From assembly GCA_024224295.1 (NCBI GenBank), contig JAAENN010000167.1, forward strand, positions 1 through 46,606: a stretch of 46,606 nt of DNA. The letters run 5' to 3'. Positions 9,297 through 16,840 of this stretch are shown here, piece after piece (the stretch's first letter is position 1; every line of letters begins with the position of its first letter). The stretch is from Shimia sp. (lineage in GTDB: Bacteria; Pseudomonadota; Alphaproteobacteria; Rhodobacterales; Rhodobacteraceae). The position numbers and the translations under genes are program-made. The notes under the pieces are model-generated. The model was given only the letters and a program-made list of their open reading frames with translations. It did no database searches and was not told where the DNA came from.

Positions 9297-11441
9297 CTAG
9301 AAGCGGGTCCGCAGCCCAAACATCATCGCTGTTTCGCGCACGCCAGGAATGTGCCCCCGATTGATCGCATGCGCGATAGACACCCCCCAAGTGCTATGTT
9401 CAGAGAAGGGACGCTCATAATTCAGGGTCAAACGTACTTCGCGATCGGATGGGGCCAGATCGATTGGCACGGCCTCATAAGACACGTCGCCCGCACTGTT
9501 GGTCATTGGCAAAGCAATGGACGTAGAGCCGGAAGCAACCGCGGCTGGCATGGCAAGCGAGACAGAAAAGCGGTCGTTTTGCGACAGAGCATTTTGCTGC
9601 GCAAATGTCAGCGCCCCTCCGTTTAGCACCACATCTGCGGATTGCCCCAAGGAGGACGCCTCCTGGCCGAAAGCATACCCAACAGAGAAATTGACCTGTG
9701 CGTTGTTTGAGATCGGAGCCGATAGACCCAAATCCATGGACATCAGTGAAGCATCGGTTCCGCCACTCCAATCGGACAGAAGTCCCATTGTGTCCTCACC
9801 AACAGCGCCTCCAAAGTGGAGGCTGGCACCGCCAAGATCAAAGCTGCGCCGCAAACCGAGGCCGAAGCGATCGTCGCCGCCACTGCTGGCACGATACAGG
9901 GACAGATCGTAGGCCGCATCTTGGATCTGCAACGGTATTCCTGGCCCATTTCCAAAAAACGTCGTCGCCCCAAAGGGCACTTCTTGATTTTGCCCTATGC
10001 TCATCGCATCGCCCGGCTGAAAGATCGGTGCGGCCGGGCGTTGTGCAATCATCTGCGACGCATCTATAGCAAAAGATGCAGACAAAGCGTCCTGGCTGAT
10101 CACTTCGACATTGCGCAGCGCACGCACCACTGCATCGCCGCTTGCAGCGCCAGCTATCGCAAGAGGCTGATCTGCATTGAGCACTGTGCCGTTGGCTGTG
10201 GTGATTGTGGGGCGACCTATTGGCAACAAGGCGGCTGCCACGTCGAGGAATCCATGGCCCCATTCTGTGCTATAGGCATGCTCGAACCCCGGCACCAATT
10301 CGACTGCGCCATCTTCGCTGAATCCGGCAAAATCATTGTCCGCGGAAGCCAGAAGTCGAATGCGCAGCTCCTGATTGGTCATGTCCGGGAATGCTTCCGC
10401 AAGCAGAGCAAGTGCACCAGACACCGCCGGTGCCGCGTAGGACGTTCCGGTGCCAAAGCTGTAACTGCTGTCGGACGAAGCTGTGGCACCTGTCCAACTG
10501 CCATTGGCAGCAATGCACCAAGCAGCCGCTTCCAGACACGCTGATGACACGCGCTCTGCGGATACGACATCATCGCCACTGACAACGGGCACGCCATTCA
10601 CCACGGCCAGCCAGCTTTGCTCAAGTGACGGCTCCAGTTGCGGTAAACCTGCGAGAAGACCTGCAGACGTTTCGGTATGGTCGTTTGACGCGGAGAAAAC
10701 TACGATACCATCTTGAGCATAGTTTCTCAGTGCGCCAAGATAATCCGCCCCGGACGAAGACCCGAAAATCGTGTTGTAGTCTGATCGATTGATCTGCATT
10801 CCCGAGTATCCCCAGGAATTGTTTAACGCAACAGCATTGGCGTTGCGGGCCATATTGGCGGTTTCGGCCAATTGGGTCAGGCTGGAAAAACTTCCGAATA
10901 TCGCATCTGCCTCAGGCGCGACCCCAATCATATCTTCGGAGTTACCCGTTGCAATTGAAGCAACAAACGTCCCGTGATCAGAAACATTAAGTCCCGAGCC
11001 AATACTGACGGTTTTGCCATTAAAGGCGTCATGATCTACATGGAACCCATTGTCCGAGAAGGCGATGGTCTGCCCGGCCCCAGTCAAGCCAGCAGCATGG
11101 GCGTAGTGAATACCCGCGTGTTCGATCGGATTTCCAACCAATCGAACATCCGTTCCAGAATCGAAACGCCCGTTGCGGTTTTGATCTACATACCGACCGG
11201 ATGGTGCCTCTTGTAAAAAATATCTGGCGTCATTGTTTAATAATCGAGTGGCGCGGCTGCGCACACCATCCAGGCTACTAAGGAAAGACGTGAGTAGGAT
11301 GGTGCTATCTGTTTCCACAAGCTGTGTACCTGAACCGCCTCCAGACTGGCCTGGATCAGACACATCTTCTCCACCGCAACCAGCCAATAAGCCGACCATG
11401 AAAACCGAAGCCGTGGTTTTATTTTTTGAGCGCCTGTCCAT
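9297..11441 (-). CDS. Lipidated subtilisin-like autotransporter protease
   Basis: A 714-residue exported serine protease. The N-terminus is a lipoprotein signal peptide with lipobox LLAG-C (Cys22) and a Gly/Ser-rich linker behind it. The S8 catalytic triad is visible: Asp in IAFSDNGFHVDH, His in VSDHGTFVASIATG, and Ser in GTSYAAPAVSGALALL. The C-terminal part, roughly the last 170-200 residues, alternates beta strands and ends in Phe (FGLRTRF), the usual outer-membrane barrel end signal. This combination resembles NalP/SphB1-type lipidated subtilisin autotransporters that process surface proteins. The barrel looks shorter than the usual 12-strand autotransporter domain. The substrate is unknown. 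Confidence 0.82.
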   Translation of the reverse strand: MDRRSKNKTTASVFMVGLLAGCGGEDVSDPGQSGGGSGTQLVETDSTILLTSFLSSLDGVRSRATRLLNNDARYFLQEAPSGRYVDQNRNGRFDSGTDVRLVGNPIEHAGIHYAHAAGLTGAGQTIAFSDNGFHVDHDAFNGKTVSIGSGLNVSDHGTFVASIATGNSEDMIGVAPEADAIFGSFSSLTQLAETANMARNANAVALNNSWGYSGMQINRSDYNTIFGSSSGADYLGALRNYAQDGIVVFSASNDHTETSAGLLAGLPQLEPSLEQSWLAVVNGVPVVSGDDVVSAERVSSACLEAAAWCIAANGSWTGATASSDSSYSFGTGTSYAAPAVSGALALLAEAFPDMTNQELRIRLLASADNDFAGFSEDGAVELVPGFEHAYSTEWGHGFLDVAAALLPIGRPTITTANGTVLNADQPLAIAGAASGDAVVRALRNVEVISQDALSASFAIDASQMIAQRPAAPIFQPGDAMSIGQNQEVPFGATTFFGNGPGIPLQIQDAAYDLSLYRASSGGDDRFGLGLRRSFDLGGASLHFGGAVGEDTMGLLSDWSGGTDASLMSMDLGLSAPISNNAQVNFSVGYAFGQEASSLGQSADVVLNGGALTFAQQNALSQNDRFSVSLAMPAAVASGSTSIALPMTNSAGDVSYEAVPIDLAPSDREVRLTLNYERPFSEHSTWGVSIAHAINRGHIPGVRETAMMFGLRTRF

Positions 11442-11736
11442 AACTATTCACCATTGTCTACCGCTCCTACATTTTAGGCTGGCAACTCTTAATCTTTGGC
11501 TGTTCAGACATGGACTCGCAGGCATTCTGCGCCGCAAAATACTGAGGCTTAGCATCAATTTTTCGGAAACTTTTTGCATTTTGGAAAACAGCCGGGACTG
11601 CTGAAATCTACTCCGCAAAATCGGAGCGACTGACACGTAGACAAAGAACTTGCCCTTCGTCACGTGATCCTTATCCCGATTGGTTGATCCTCCCATCCGT
11701 CACCGGCATAAACGGGACAACAAAAGGAGGACTGTC
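11442..11736. other. Intergenic region between divergent autotransporter and thioesterase genes
   Basis: This 295-bp divergent spacer must hold both promoters. Apart from a small hairpin (CTCCG / CGGAG, 11611-11626) I see no clear promoter, repeat or RNA gene. Short reading frames here lack ribosome binding sites and were not accepted. Confidence 0.4.
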
Positions 11737-12210
11737 GTGACCACCCCATTCATCTCCAAGCCAATGCGCGTCGAGGAACACTGGCTCGACTTCAACGGTC
11801 ACTTGAATATGGCATTTTACAATGTCTTGTTCGATCGGGGCGTCGATCAATTAGGTGACCTCCTGGGTTTTGGCCCTGCCTATCGTGATCAAACTGGCAA
11901 CACGACTTTCTCTGCCGAATTCCACCTGTGCTACCTGCGAGAATTACATCTTGGCGACGAAGTAACTGCCAGCTTTCAGCTGCTGGACTACGGTTCCAAG
12001 AGCTTCCACTTTTATCAGGAACTAACCCATACAGACGGATGGACCGCCGCTACCGGAGAGGGGATCGGGCTGCACATTGATCAAAGCGGGCCCAAAGTCG
12101 CCCAAATGCCTGAGGAAATCCTCGCAAAGTTCGCGGCACTCGCCAAACAACATAAGGATTTGCCACGCCCGAACCGAGTGGGACGCGTTATGGGCATTCG
12201 CCACAAGTAA
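11737..12210 (+). CDS. Hotdog-fold (4HBT) acyl-CoA thioesterase-like protein
   Basis: A 157-residue protein starting at GTG 11737, chosen because AAAGGAGG ends six bases upstream. The motif WLDFNGHLNMAFYNVLFD near the N-terminus is typical of 4-hydroxybenzoyl-CoA-thioesterase-like hotdog proteins. In these the Asp/His region sits at the active site and helix, and FSAEFHLCYLRELHLGD forms the central strand pair. It probably hydrolyses an acyl-CoA thioester in the cytosol. Similar proteins occur in carnitine/betaine catabolism clusters as betainyl-CoA thioesterases, but no such neighbours are present, so the substrate is open. Confidence 0.82.
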   Translation: MTTPFISKPMRVEEHWLDFNGHLNMAFYNVLFDRGVDQLGDLLGFGPAYRDQTGNTTFSAEFHLCYLRELHLGDEVTASFQLLDYGSKSFHFYQELTHTDGWTAATGEGIGLHIDQSGPKVAQMPEEILAKFAALAKQHKDLPRPNRVGRVMGIRHK

Positions 12211-12306
12211 CGTGCGGTGCAGCGGTGACACGATTGTCGGGCAAGCCGATCAATTCTATCCAAAACACTGGACCTGTTGGTCCCTGCATGAAACGGTAGC
12301 CTCCAA

Positions 12307-12900
12307 ATGGTAGATGTGATTGACATAATGCAGGAGCGTAAGGAATTACCGCAGTTTCTGGAGCGCGACGGACTAGTAGGAATAGAGCTTGGCGTTGCTG
12401 GCGGCTGGTATTCCAAGAGATTGATGGAAGGTGGGCTGTTTCGCGAGCTCTATGGGGTCGACATCTATGGCGATCATCATGACACCATTGAGTACATCAA
12501 GGCCCTAAAAAACATTGGCATGGGTAAGAACTACTGGCTGCTTAGGATGTCCTTTGAAGACGCCCTGGATGCCTTTCCTGATGAATACTTCGACTTTGTC
12601 TATATCGATGGCTATGCCCACACCGGAGAAGAGCGCGGGAAGACTATGTTTGACTGGCTCAAGAAAGTGAAAGTCGGCGGCATGATTGCCGGGCATGATT
12701 ATCATGAAAAATGGCCTTTGGTGCAGATCTGTGTCGACGCGTTGGCCGAGGAGATTGGCCAACCGGTGATGCGCACGCAATTGTCCAAAAAACGGGATCC
12801 TCAGGATAAATTCCCTAGCTGGGCGATGTTCAAAGAAAACTCCAAGGTCCCAAATTATCCGGATCGCTTACGCGAACTCCCCAAGAAACTTCGCGGTTAA
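12307..12900 (+). CDS. Class I SAM-dependent methyltransferase
   Basis: A 197-residue protein with a Rossmann-type SAM-binding motif near the N-terminus (GIELGVAGGWYSKRL, then LYGVDIYGD). Later come FDFVYIDGYAHTGEE and VGGMIAGHDYHEKW, the pattern of Methyltransf_24-like enzymes that often act on sugars or small molecules. The target is not deducible. No strong ribosome binding site precedes the ATG. It lies 96 bp after the thioesterase gene and 34 bp before the DUF4177 gene on the same strand, so co-transcription is possible. Confidence 0.8.
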   Translation: MVDVIDIMQERKELPQFLERDGLVGIELGVAGGWYSKRLMEGGLFRELYGVDIYGDHHDTIEYIKALKNIGMGKNYWLLRMSFEDALDAFPDEYFDFVYIDGYAHTGEERGKTMFDWLKKVKVGGMIAGHDYHEKWPLVQICVDALAEEIGQPVMRTQLSKKRDPQDKFPSWAMFKENSKVPNYPDRLRELPKKLRG

Positions 12901-12934
12901 AGGCCGCCCGATATCTAATACCGAAAGCATTGCA

Positions 12935-13423
12935 ATGACGTATGAGTATAAAGTGATCCCTGCCCCAACGCGCGGGCAAAAGGCCAAAGGGATCAAAGGA
13001 CCTGAAGGCCGCTTTGCCAACGCACTAGAGCGAGAAATGAACCGTTTGGGCGCGGAAGGCTGGGAATACCTACGGGCGGACACGCTTCCTCATGAAGAGC
13101 GCAGCGGTCTAACCGGGTCCAATACCAGCTACCGATCCGTTTTGGTGTTCCGTCGCGCCAAGTCCGCTGACTTGGCAGCGTTTCAGCCGGAAACACTTAC
13201 AACGCCAACAGTTGCGGAGCTGCCTGCGCCGAAGGCAACGAGCGCGGAACGCGAAGGCCAGATACAGCCTGACTCCGAACCGGAAGGCGACAAGACTCTG
13301 GTGTTGTCAGAAGACGACAAGACAGGCGCTTCGGCCGAAAAAGATCCGGATGAAAGCGAGGCTGTTGAGAACTTGAACGTTGCCCTTAAAAAACGCGTCG
13401 AGACGCTGGAGCAGTCCAAATGA
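12935..13423 (+). CDS. DUF4177 domain protein
   Basis: A 162-residue protein. Residues 1-75 match the DUF4177 pattern (MTYEYKVIPAP near the start, then MNRLGAEGWEYLRADTLP and SVLVFRR), a small alpha/beta domain of unknown function. The rest is a low-complexity acidic, Pro/Ala/Glu-rich tail that is probably disordered and ends in a short predicted coil. No signal peptide or membrane segment is present. The gene is convergent with bolA; its stop codon touches a shared hairpin. Confidence 0.8.
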   Translation: MTYEYKVIPAPTRGQKAKGIKGPEGRFANALEREMNRLGAEGWEYLRADTLPHEERSGLTGSNTSYRSVLVFRRAKSADLAAFQPETLTTPTVAELPAPKATSAEREGQIQPDSEPEGDKTLVLSEDDKTGASAEKDPDESEAVENLNVALKKRVETLEQSK

Positions 13424-13440
13424 CACGCCTTAGGGCGTGT
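13423..13440. terminator. Shared hairpin between convergent DUF4177 and bolA genes
   Basis: A perfect 7-bp stem (ACACGCC / GGCGTGT) with a TTAG loop begins at the last base of the DUF4177 stop codon and contains the bolA stop codon. Neither strand has a good T run behind it, so it may act as a weak bidirectional terminator or as mRNA 3'-end protection. Confidence 0.5.
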
Positions 13441-13699
13441 CTATGTCCAGTGACAGAGCATGAATACGGCAAAGTAAATCCTCGCCAAGCGCAGCATGCA
13501 CCGCGCGGTGCCGGACCAAGCGATTTTGGTCAACAAAGACCGCTGCGCGGATACGTACGTTAAAATGACTTTCCCCGCCTCCTGGCGCACTGGCGTGGCC
13601 TGCGTGGCCTGCGTGGCTTGCACTATCGTCCACAACCTGAAGGTCAACCGGGGAAAAGGCGACGGACAACTTGTCGTGAATTTCCTGCGCGACGCTCAT
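13430..13699 (-). CDS. bolA: BolA family protein
   Basis: An 89-residue protein. BolA-family proteins bind monothiol glutaredoxins through shared Fe-S clusters and affect iron handling and stress morphology. The ATG at 13699 (MSVAQEIHDKLSVAF) gives the normal length; the much longer upstream extension in the same frame is noncoding and overlaps the J-protein gene. Family features are FNVRIRAAVF and the conserved RLVRHRAVHAALG with its invariant His. An unusual HAGHAGHA stretch (residues 29-36) arises from a 9-base tandem repeat. It diverges from the J-protein gene 75 bp away. Confidence 0.93.
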   Translation of the reverse strand: MSVAQEIHDKLSVAFSPVDLQVVDDSASHAGHAGHASAPGGGESHFNVRIRAAVFVDQNRLVRHRAVHAALGEDLLCRIHALSLDIDTP

Positions 13700-13774
13700 A
13701 ATTTTTGCCTCCAGCCTCTTCAATCTGACGCCGGTTAGGGTAAACTCTCTGCTCCGAGTCGAATAGGTGCGTGC

Positions 13775-14398
13775 ATGACAAAATCTGATCCCTTCGGTTT
13801 CGATATGTCGATTAAATCGGCAAAGAAGAAAAACCCGCGAGGTCGCCGCGGCATGTCGGGGGCTTCCGAAACCTCCACACGCGAGTGCGAACACCCTGGT
13901 TGTAGCGAGCCCGGGACGTACAGGGCGCCACGCGCTCCGGACGTGCTTGATGAATTTAAGTGGTTCTGCAAAGAACACATCCGCGAATACAATCTGAAAT
14001 GGAACTTCTTTGACGGCAAAACCGAAGCCGAACTGAACGCACAGAATTCCAAGGACAAAGTTTGGGAACGCGAAACGCGCAAGTTCACCGATCCGGAGGC
14101 GCGTGCATGGGCCCGTTTGGGAATTGAAGACCCGCATCAGGTTCTAGGCGGAAACGCCACGCAAAATCCCGGCAAAAACGGTGGTGCGGGCAAGCGCCTG
14201 CCGCCAACAGAACGCCGCGCGATCGAACTTCTGGAAGCCAAAGACAGCTGGACCAAGGCCGAAGTGCGCAAGGCATACAAGAAGCTCATCAAAGTGCTTC
14301 ACCCGGATATGAACGGCGGCGACCGTAGCCAGGAAGATCAACTGCAAGAAGTCATGTGGGCCTGGGATCAGATCAAAGAGAGCCGCAACTTCAAATGA
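13775..14398 (+). CDS. J domain (DnaJ-like) protein
   Basis: A 207-residue cytosolic protein with a C-terminal J domain (about residues 145-205). Its HPD tripeptide, needed to stimulate DnaK ATPase, is at 176-178 (VLHPDMNGGD). The N-terminal half holds paired Cys and His residues (ECEHPGCSEPG and WFCKEHI) that could bind metal. It lacks the G/F and zinc-finger regions of true DnaJ, so it is a specialised type III J-protein. It diverges from bolA; from memory, this pair often sits next to cobS in related genomes, but here about 5 kb separates them. An intrinsic terminator follows. Confidence 0.9.
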   Translation: MTKSDPFGFDMSIKSAKKKNPRGRRGMSGASETSTRECEHPGCSEPGTYRAPRAPDVLDEFKWFCKEHIREYNLKWNFFDGKTEAELNAQNSKDKVWERETRKFTDPEARAWARLGIEDPHQVLGGNATQNPGKNGGAGKRLPPTERRAIELLEAKDSWTKAEVRKAYKKLIKVLHPDMNGGDRSQEDQLQEVMWAWDQIKESRNFK

Positions 14399-14419
14399 GT
14401 TGACCGTGTCAAGGCGTGT

Positions 14420-14451
14420 AAGGCGTGACCGAAGGGTCGCGCCTTTTTCTT
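14420..14451 (+). terminator. Rho-independent terminator of the J-protein gene
   Basis: A 9-bp stem with one wobble pair (GGCGTGACC / GGTCGCGCC), a GAAG loop and a five-T tract follow 21 bases after the stop codon. Confidence 0.85.
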
Positions 14452-14542
14452 TGCGACGGAAAAATCCGCGAAAGCCGTTTGAGCTAGCACACCCCTTGGG
14501 TATCACTGAAATGTGTAGGCAGGCGCAATGCGGGAGCAGATC

Positions 14543-16084
14543 ATGCGGCAACTGATTGAGTATCTAACCGCCCACCCCAAACGACTCTACACCGTGGTGG
14601 CCGGTGCCATTTCGCTGCTACCCGTAGCGCTGTGGCTCGACCTCAACAGCCTGTCGCATCACAACCTGCACCGGCAGGCGACCAGCCTGAACAAGCTGAT
14701 GGACGATGTGCGGTCCTACTATGCCGACAATGTGGTTGCACGCGTACAGGAGGCCGAAGGGGCTCCCGAAGCTCGGCACGATTACCATGACATTCCCGGG
14801 GCTTTTCCGATTCCTGCAACAGCCGCGATTGAGCTGTCCGGACGGTTTTCCGAGATCCTGCCTGGCGTGAACTATCACTTTGTCTCGCAATACCCGTTTC
14901 AGGGGCGCGCGCCGCATGAGATGACACCTTTTGAGATCAATGCGATGGCACGATTTTCCGATCCGGAGGAAACACGGGATCACATCATTCGCGAATCTGG
15001 CGGATTGTTGGATCATCGCATGACCTTGGCCGCGCCGGTTTACATGCAGGAAACCTGTGTGACGTGTCACAACACCCATCCCGGCAGTGTCAAAACCGAT
15101 TGGGAAGTTGGTGATGTGCGAGGTCTTCAAGTGGTGCATGTTCGTCAGCCTCTGACTTTGAATCTCGCATCCTTCAAGTTCCTACTGAGCTATCTCTTGA
15201 TCGCGGGCACCTTTGGCATCGCCTTTGCCAAACATCAGCTTCGTCTGGCGGAGCAATTCGCCACCGCCAATGACGAGTTATCCGCAAACAATTCTTTCCT
15301 TGCAGATGTGTCCCTTAAAATCTCCAAGTACCTAGAGCCTCAGGTCTATCGCTCGATCTTTGAGGGCGAGCGGGACGTGGCGATCAGCACTGAGCGCAAG
15401 AAACTCACAGTTTTCTTCAGCGACATCAAAGATTTCACCGCCACCACAGAACGTATGCAGCCTGAGGAGCTGACCAAGCTGCTCAACGAATATTTCACTG
15501 AGATGGGCGCCATTGCCCAAAAACATGGCGCCACAATCGACAAGTTCATTGGTGACGCGATTGTCGCTTTTATTGGCGATCCGACGACGCATGGTGTGAC
15601 TGAAGATGCCCGCGCATGTGTGCGCATGGCCCTAGAAATGCAGACCCGACTGGACGAGTTGGAGGTGCAGTGGCGTGCAAGAGGCATTGAACACCCCTTC
15701 CGTGCGCGAATGGGCATCAACACCGGCTACTGCAACGTTGGCAACTTTGGCAGCGACACCCGCATGGACTACACCATCATCGGCGCGGAGGCGAACCTCG
15801 CGGCTCGGTTGGAAGGTATTGCGGAGCCCGGCGGGATTGTCATGAGTTATGAAACATACGCCCATGCCAAAGATTTGGTGAACGCCGAGGCGCTGGTGCC
15901 GCAACACTTCAAAGGCATTTCCCGGGAAATCGTTCCCTATCGCGTGCTACGGCACGGCTCCAACAGGCGTCCTGCTACCGCCCGTGAAGAAGGCGAAAGC
16001 CTTGTCGTTGACATGCACGGCATGGACGCAAACACCCGAGCCAAGATCGCCGCCGCGGTGCGGGACGCGTTGGACAAGGCTTAA
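14543..16084 (+). CDS. Class III adenylate cyclase with Tll0287-like c-heme sensor domain
   Basis: A 513-residue membrane protein predicted to make cAMP. The ATG at 14543 is chosen because GGGAG lies six bases upstream; an ATG at 14528 is also in frame. Order: a transmembrane helix near residues 15-35, a periplasmic domain resembling DUF3365/Tll0287 with a c-type heme motif CVTCH at 172-176, a second transmembrane helix near 210-230, then the cyclase catalytic domain from about 285. Metal-binding Asp residues are D294 (FFSDIKDF) and D338 (KFIGDAIVAF). The Lys in DKFIGD and the Asp in MDYTIIG are the usual ATP-selecting residues. Its stop codon overlaps the convergent next gene. Confidence 0.93.
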   Translation: MRQLIEYLTAHPKRLYTVVAGAISLLPVALWLDLNSLSHHNLHRQATSLNKLMDDVRSYYADNVVARVQEAEGAPEARHDYHDIPGAFPIPATAAIELSGRFSEILPGVNYHFVSQYPFQGRAPHEMTPFEINAMARFSDPEETRDHIIRESGGLLDHRMTLAAPVYMQETCVTCHNTHPGSVKTDWEVGDVRGLQVVHVRQPLTLNLASFKFLLSYLLIAGTFGIAFAKHQLRLAEQFATANDELSANNSFLADVSLKISKYLEPQVYRSIFEGERDVAISTERKKLTVFFSDIKDFTATTERMQPEELTKLLNEYFTEMGAIAQKHGATIDKFIGDAIVAFIGDPTTHGVTEDARACVRMALEMQTRLDELEVQWRARGIEHPFRARMGINTGYCNVGNFGSDTRMDYTIIGAEANLAARLEGIAEPGGIVMSYETYAHAKDLVNAEALVPQHFKGISREIVPYRVLRHGSNRRPATAREEGESLVVDMHGMDANTRAKIAAAVRDALDKA

Positions 16085-16476
16085 GCCGAGCGGACCACTC
16101 GATCCGGCAACAACGCCACCTTGCGTGCCAAGTCTGAGGACAGGCAGGCCTTGCTATAGCGCTCTTTCAGGAACGTGCCTTTCGACAGGTCTTCGTTCTG
16201 CGTCAGAAACGCCTCGGCGTCTTCTGCGGGTGTGGCGTACATGGCTTCCACAATGGCCGACATATAGGATTGCGTGATGGTGGCATGAAACTTCCCTGGC
16301 ACACCCGCGGTAATGGTCAACCGCTTGAGCCCGTCCGCGATGCGCTTAGAAGCGGTGAAAAAATCGTCCTCGCGCAGCGCTTCAAAGGCTACGGCGATAT
16401 GGGCGCGGTGATCGAAATCCTTCGGCGCCAAAGTGCCCGCATCCAGCGCGGCCAAAACGGCTCGATAATCTGTCAT
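16081..16476 (-). CDS. Conserved protein of unknown function with paired His motifs
   Basis: A 131-residue all-helical cytosolic protein. The motifs FDHRAHIAVAFEAL near the N-terminus and GKFHATITQSYM in the middle match a widespread uncharacterised family that conserves these histidines, which could form a metal site. No enzyme activity is known to me. Its start overlaps the stop of the upstream RHH-like gene by four bases, so the two form a coupled pair. Its stop codon overlaps the convergent cyclase gene by four bases. Confidence 0.72.
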   Translation of the reverse strand: MTDYRAVLAALDAGTLAPKDFDHRAHIAVAFEALREDDFFTASKRIADGLKRLTITAGVPGKFHATITQSYMSAIVEAMYATPAEDAEAFLTQNEDLSKGTFLKERYSKACLSSDLARKVALLPDRVVRSA

Positions 16477-16727
16477 GCTTCTGATCCCTCTTCTGTCAGC
16501 TTGTGAGCATCCTCCGCCGTCAGGTTCAGGTCGTAGACCTCCTTGAGCATCGCCGCCTTCGCCAATGTCGCCTCCGAAAACGGCGCCCTGCCTTCCAAGG
16601 CGTGCAACATCACGCCTTCGACCAACTCTGCGGCAGACATGTCCAACTGCTCTGCCAGTGCCTTCATGACCTTGAGCAACTGCTTCTCCAGCCGCAGTCC
16701 AGTTTGAACCCGTTCAACTTTCGTCAT
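16473..16727 (-). CDS. Putative ribbon-helix-helix DNA-binding protein
   Basis: An 84-residue protein starting at ATG 16727; GGGAG lies about six bases upstream, and a GTG sits one codon earlier. The N-terminal half reads as a beta strand followed by two helices (VQTGLRLEKQLLKVMKALAE, then LDMSAAELVEGVMLHAL), the pattern of small RHH repressors. The gene overlaps the downstream unknown gene (ATGA). A perfect palindrome lies just upstream of its start, which would suit autoregulation. A different small helical fold cannot be excluded. Confidence 0.6.
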   Translation of the reverse strand: MTKVERVQTGLRLEKQLLKVMKALAEQLDMSAAELVEGVMLHALEGRAPFSEATLAKAAMLKEVYDLNLTAEDAHKLTEEGSEA

Positions 16728-16743
16728 CACGCTCCCTCAATCC

Positions 16744-16759
16744 TGGTACCAAGGTACCA
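16744..16759. promoter_or_regulatory. Palindromic operator candidate TGGTACC-AA-GGTACCA
   Basis: A perfect 7-bp inverted repeat with a 2-bp centre lies in the 113-bp spacer between the divergent RHH-like and AraC-family genes, 17 bp from the RHH start. It adjoins the AraC-flanking repeat that begins at 16758. Size and position suit a dimeric repressor site; the cognate protein is inferred only from proximity. Confidence 0.5.
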
Positions 16760-16775
16760 AAATTTGGCAACCTAG
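16758..16775. repeat. AraC-flanking 18-bp motif, upstream copy
   Basis: CAAAATTTGGCAACCTAG lies upstream of the AraC-family gene and matches 16 of 18 bases of a copy just after that gene (17885-17902). Two near-identical noncoding copies flanking a regulator gene suggest its own binding sites. Confidence 0.5.
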
Positions 16776-16840
16776 CCGATCACCGTCAAGGCAGTTTCCA
16801 GAACCTTGATTTAAAGAAAAAAATGCGTTGAGGTGATCGT

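Noticed and set aside
11448-11696. 82-residue minus-strand frame upstream of the autotransporter gene
   Set aside because: No ribosome binding site and no recognisable sequence; it occupies the divergent promoter region.
13430-14137. 235-residue minus-strand frame covering bolA and the J-protein gene
   Set aside because: Only the last 89 residues match BolA; the rest is antisense to the J-protein coding sequence.
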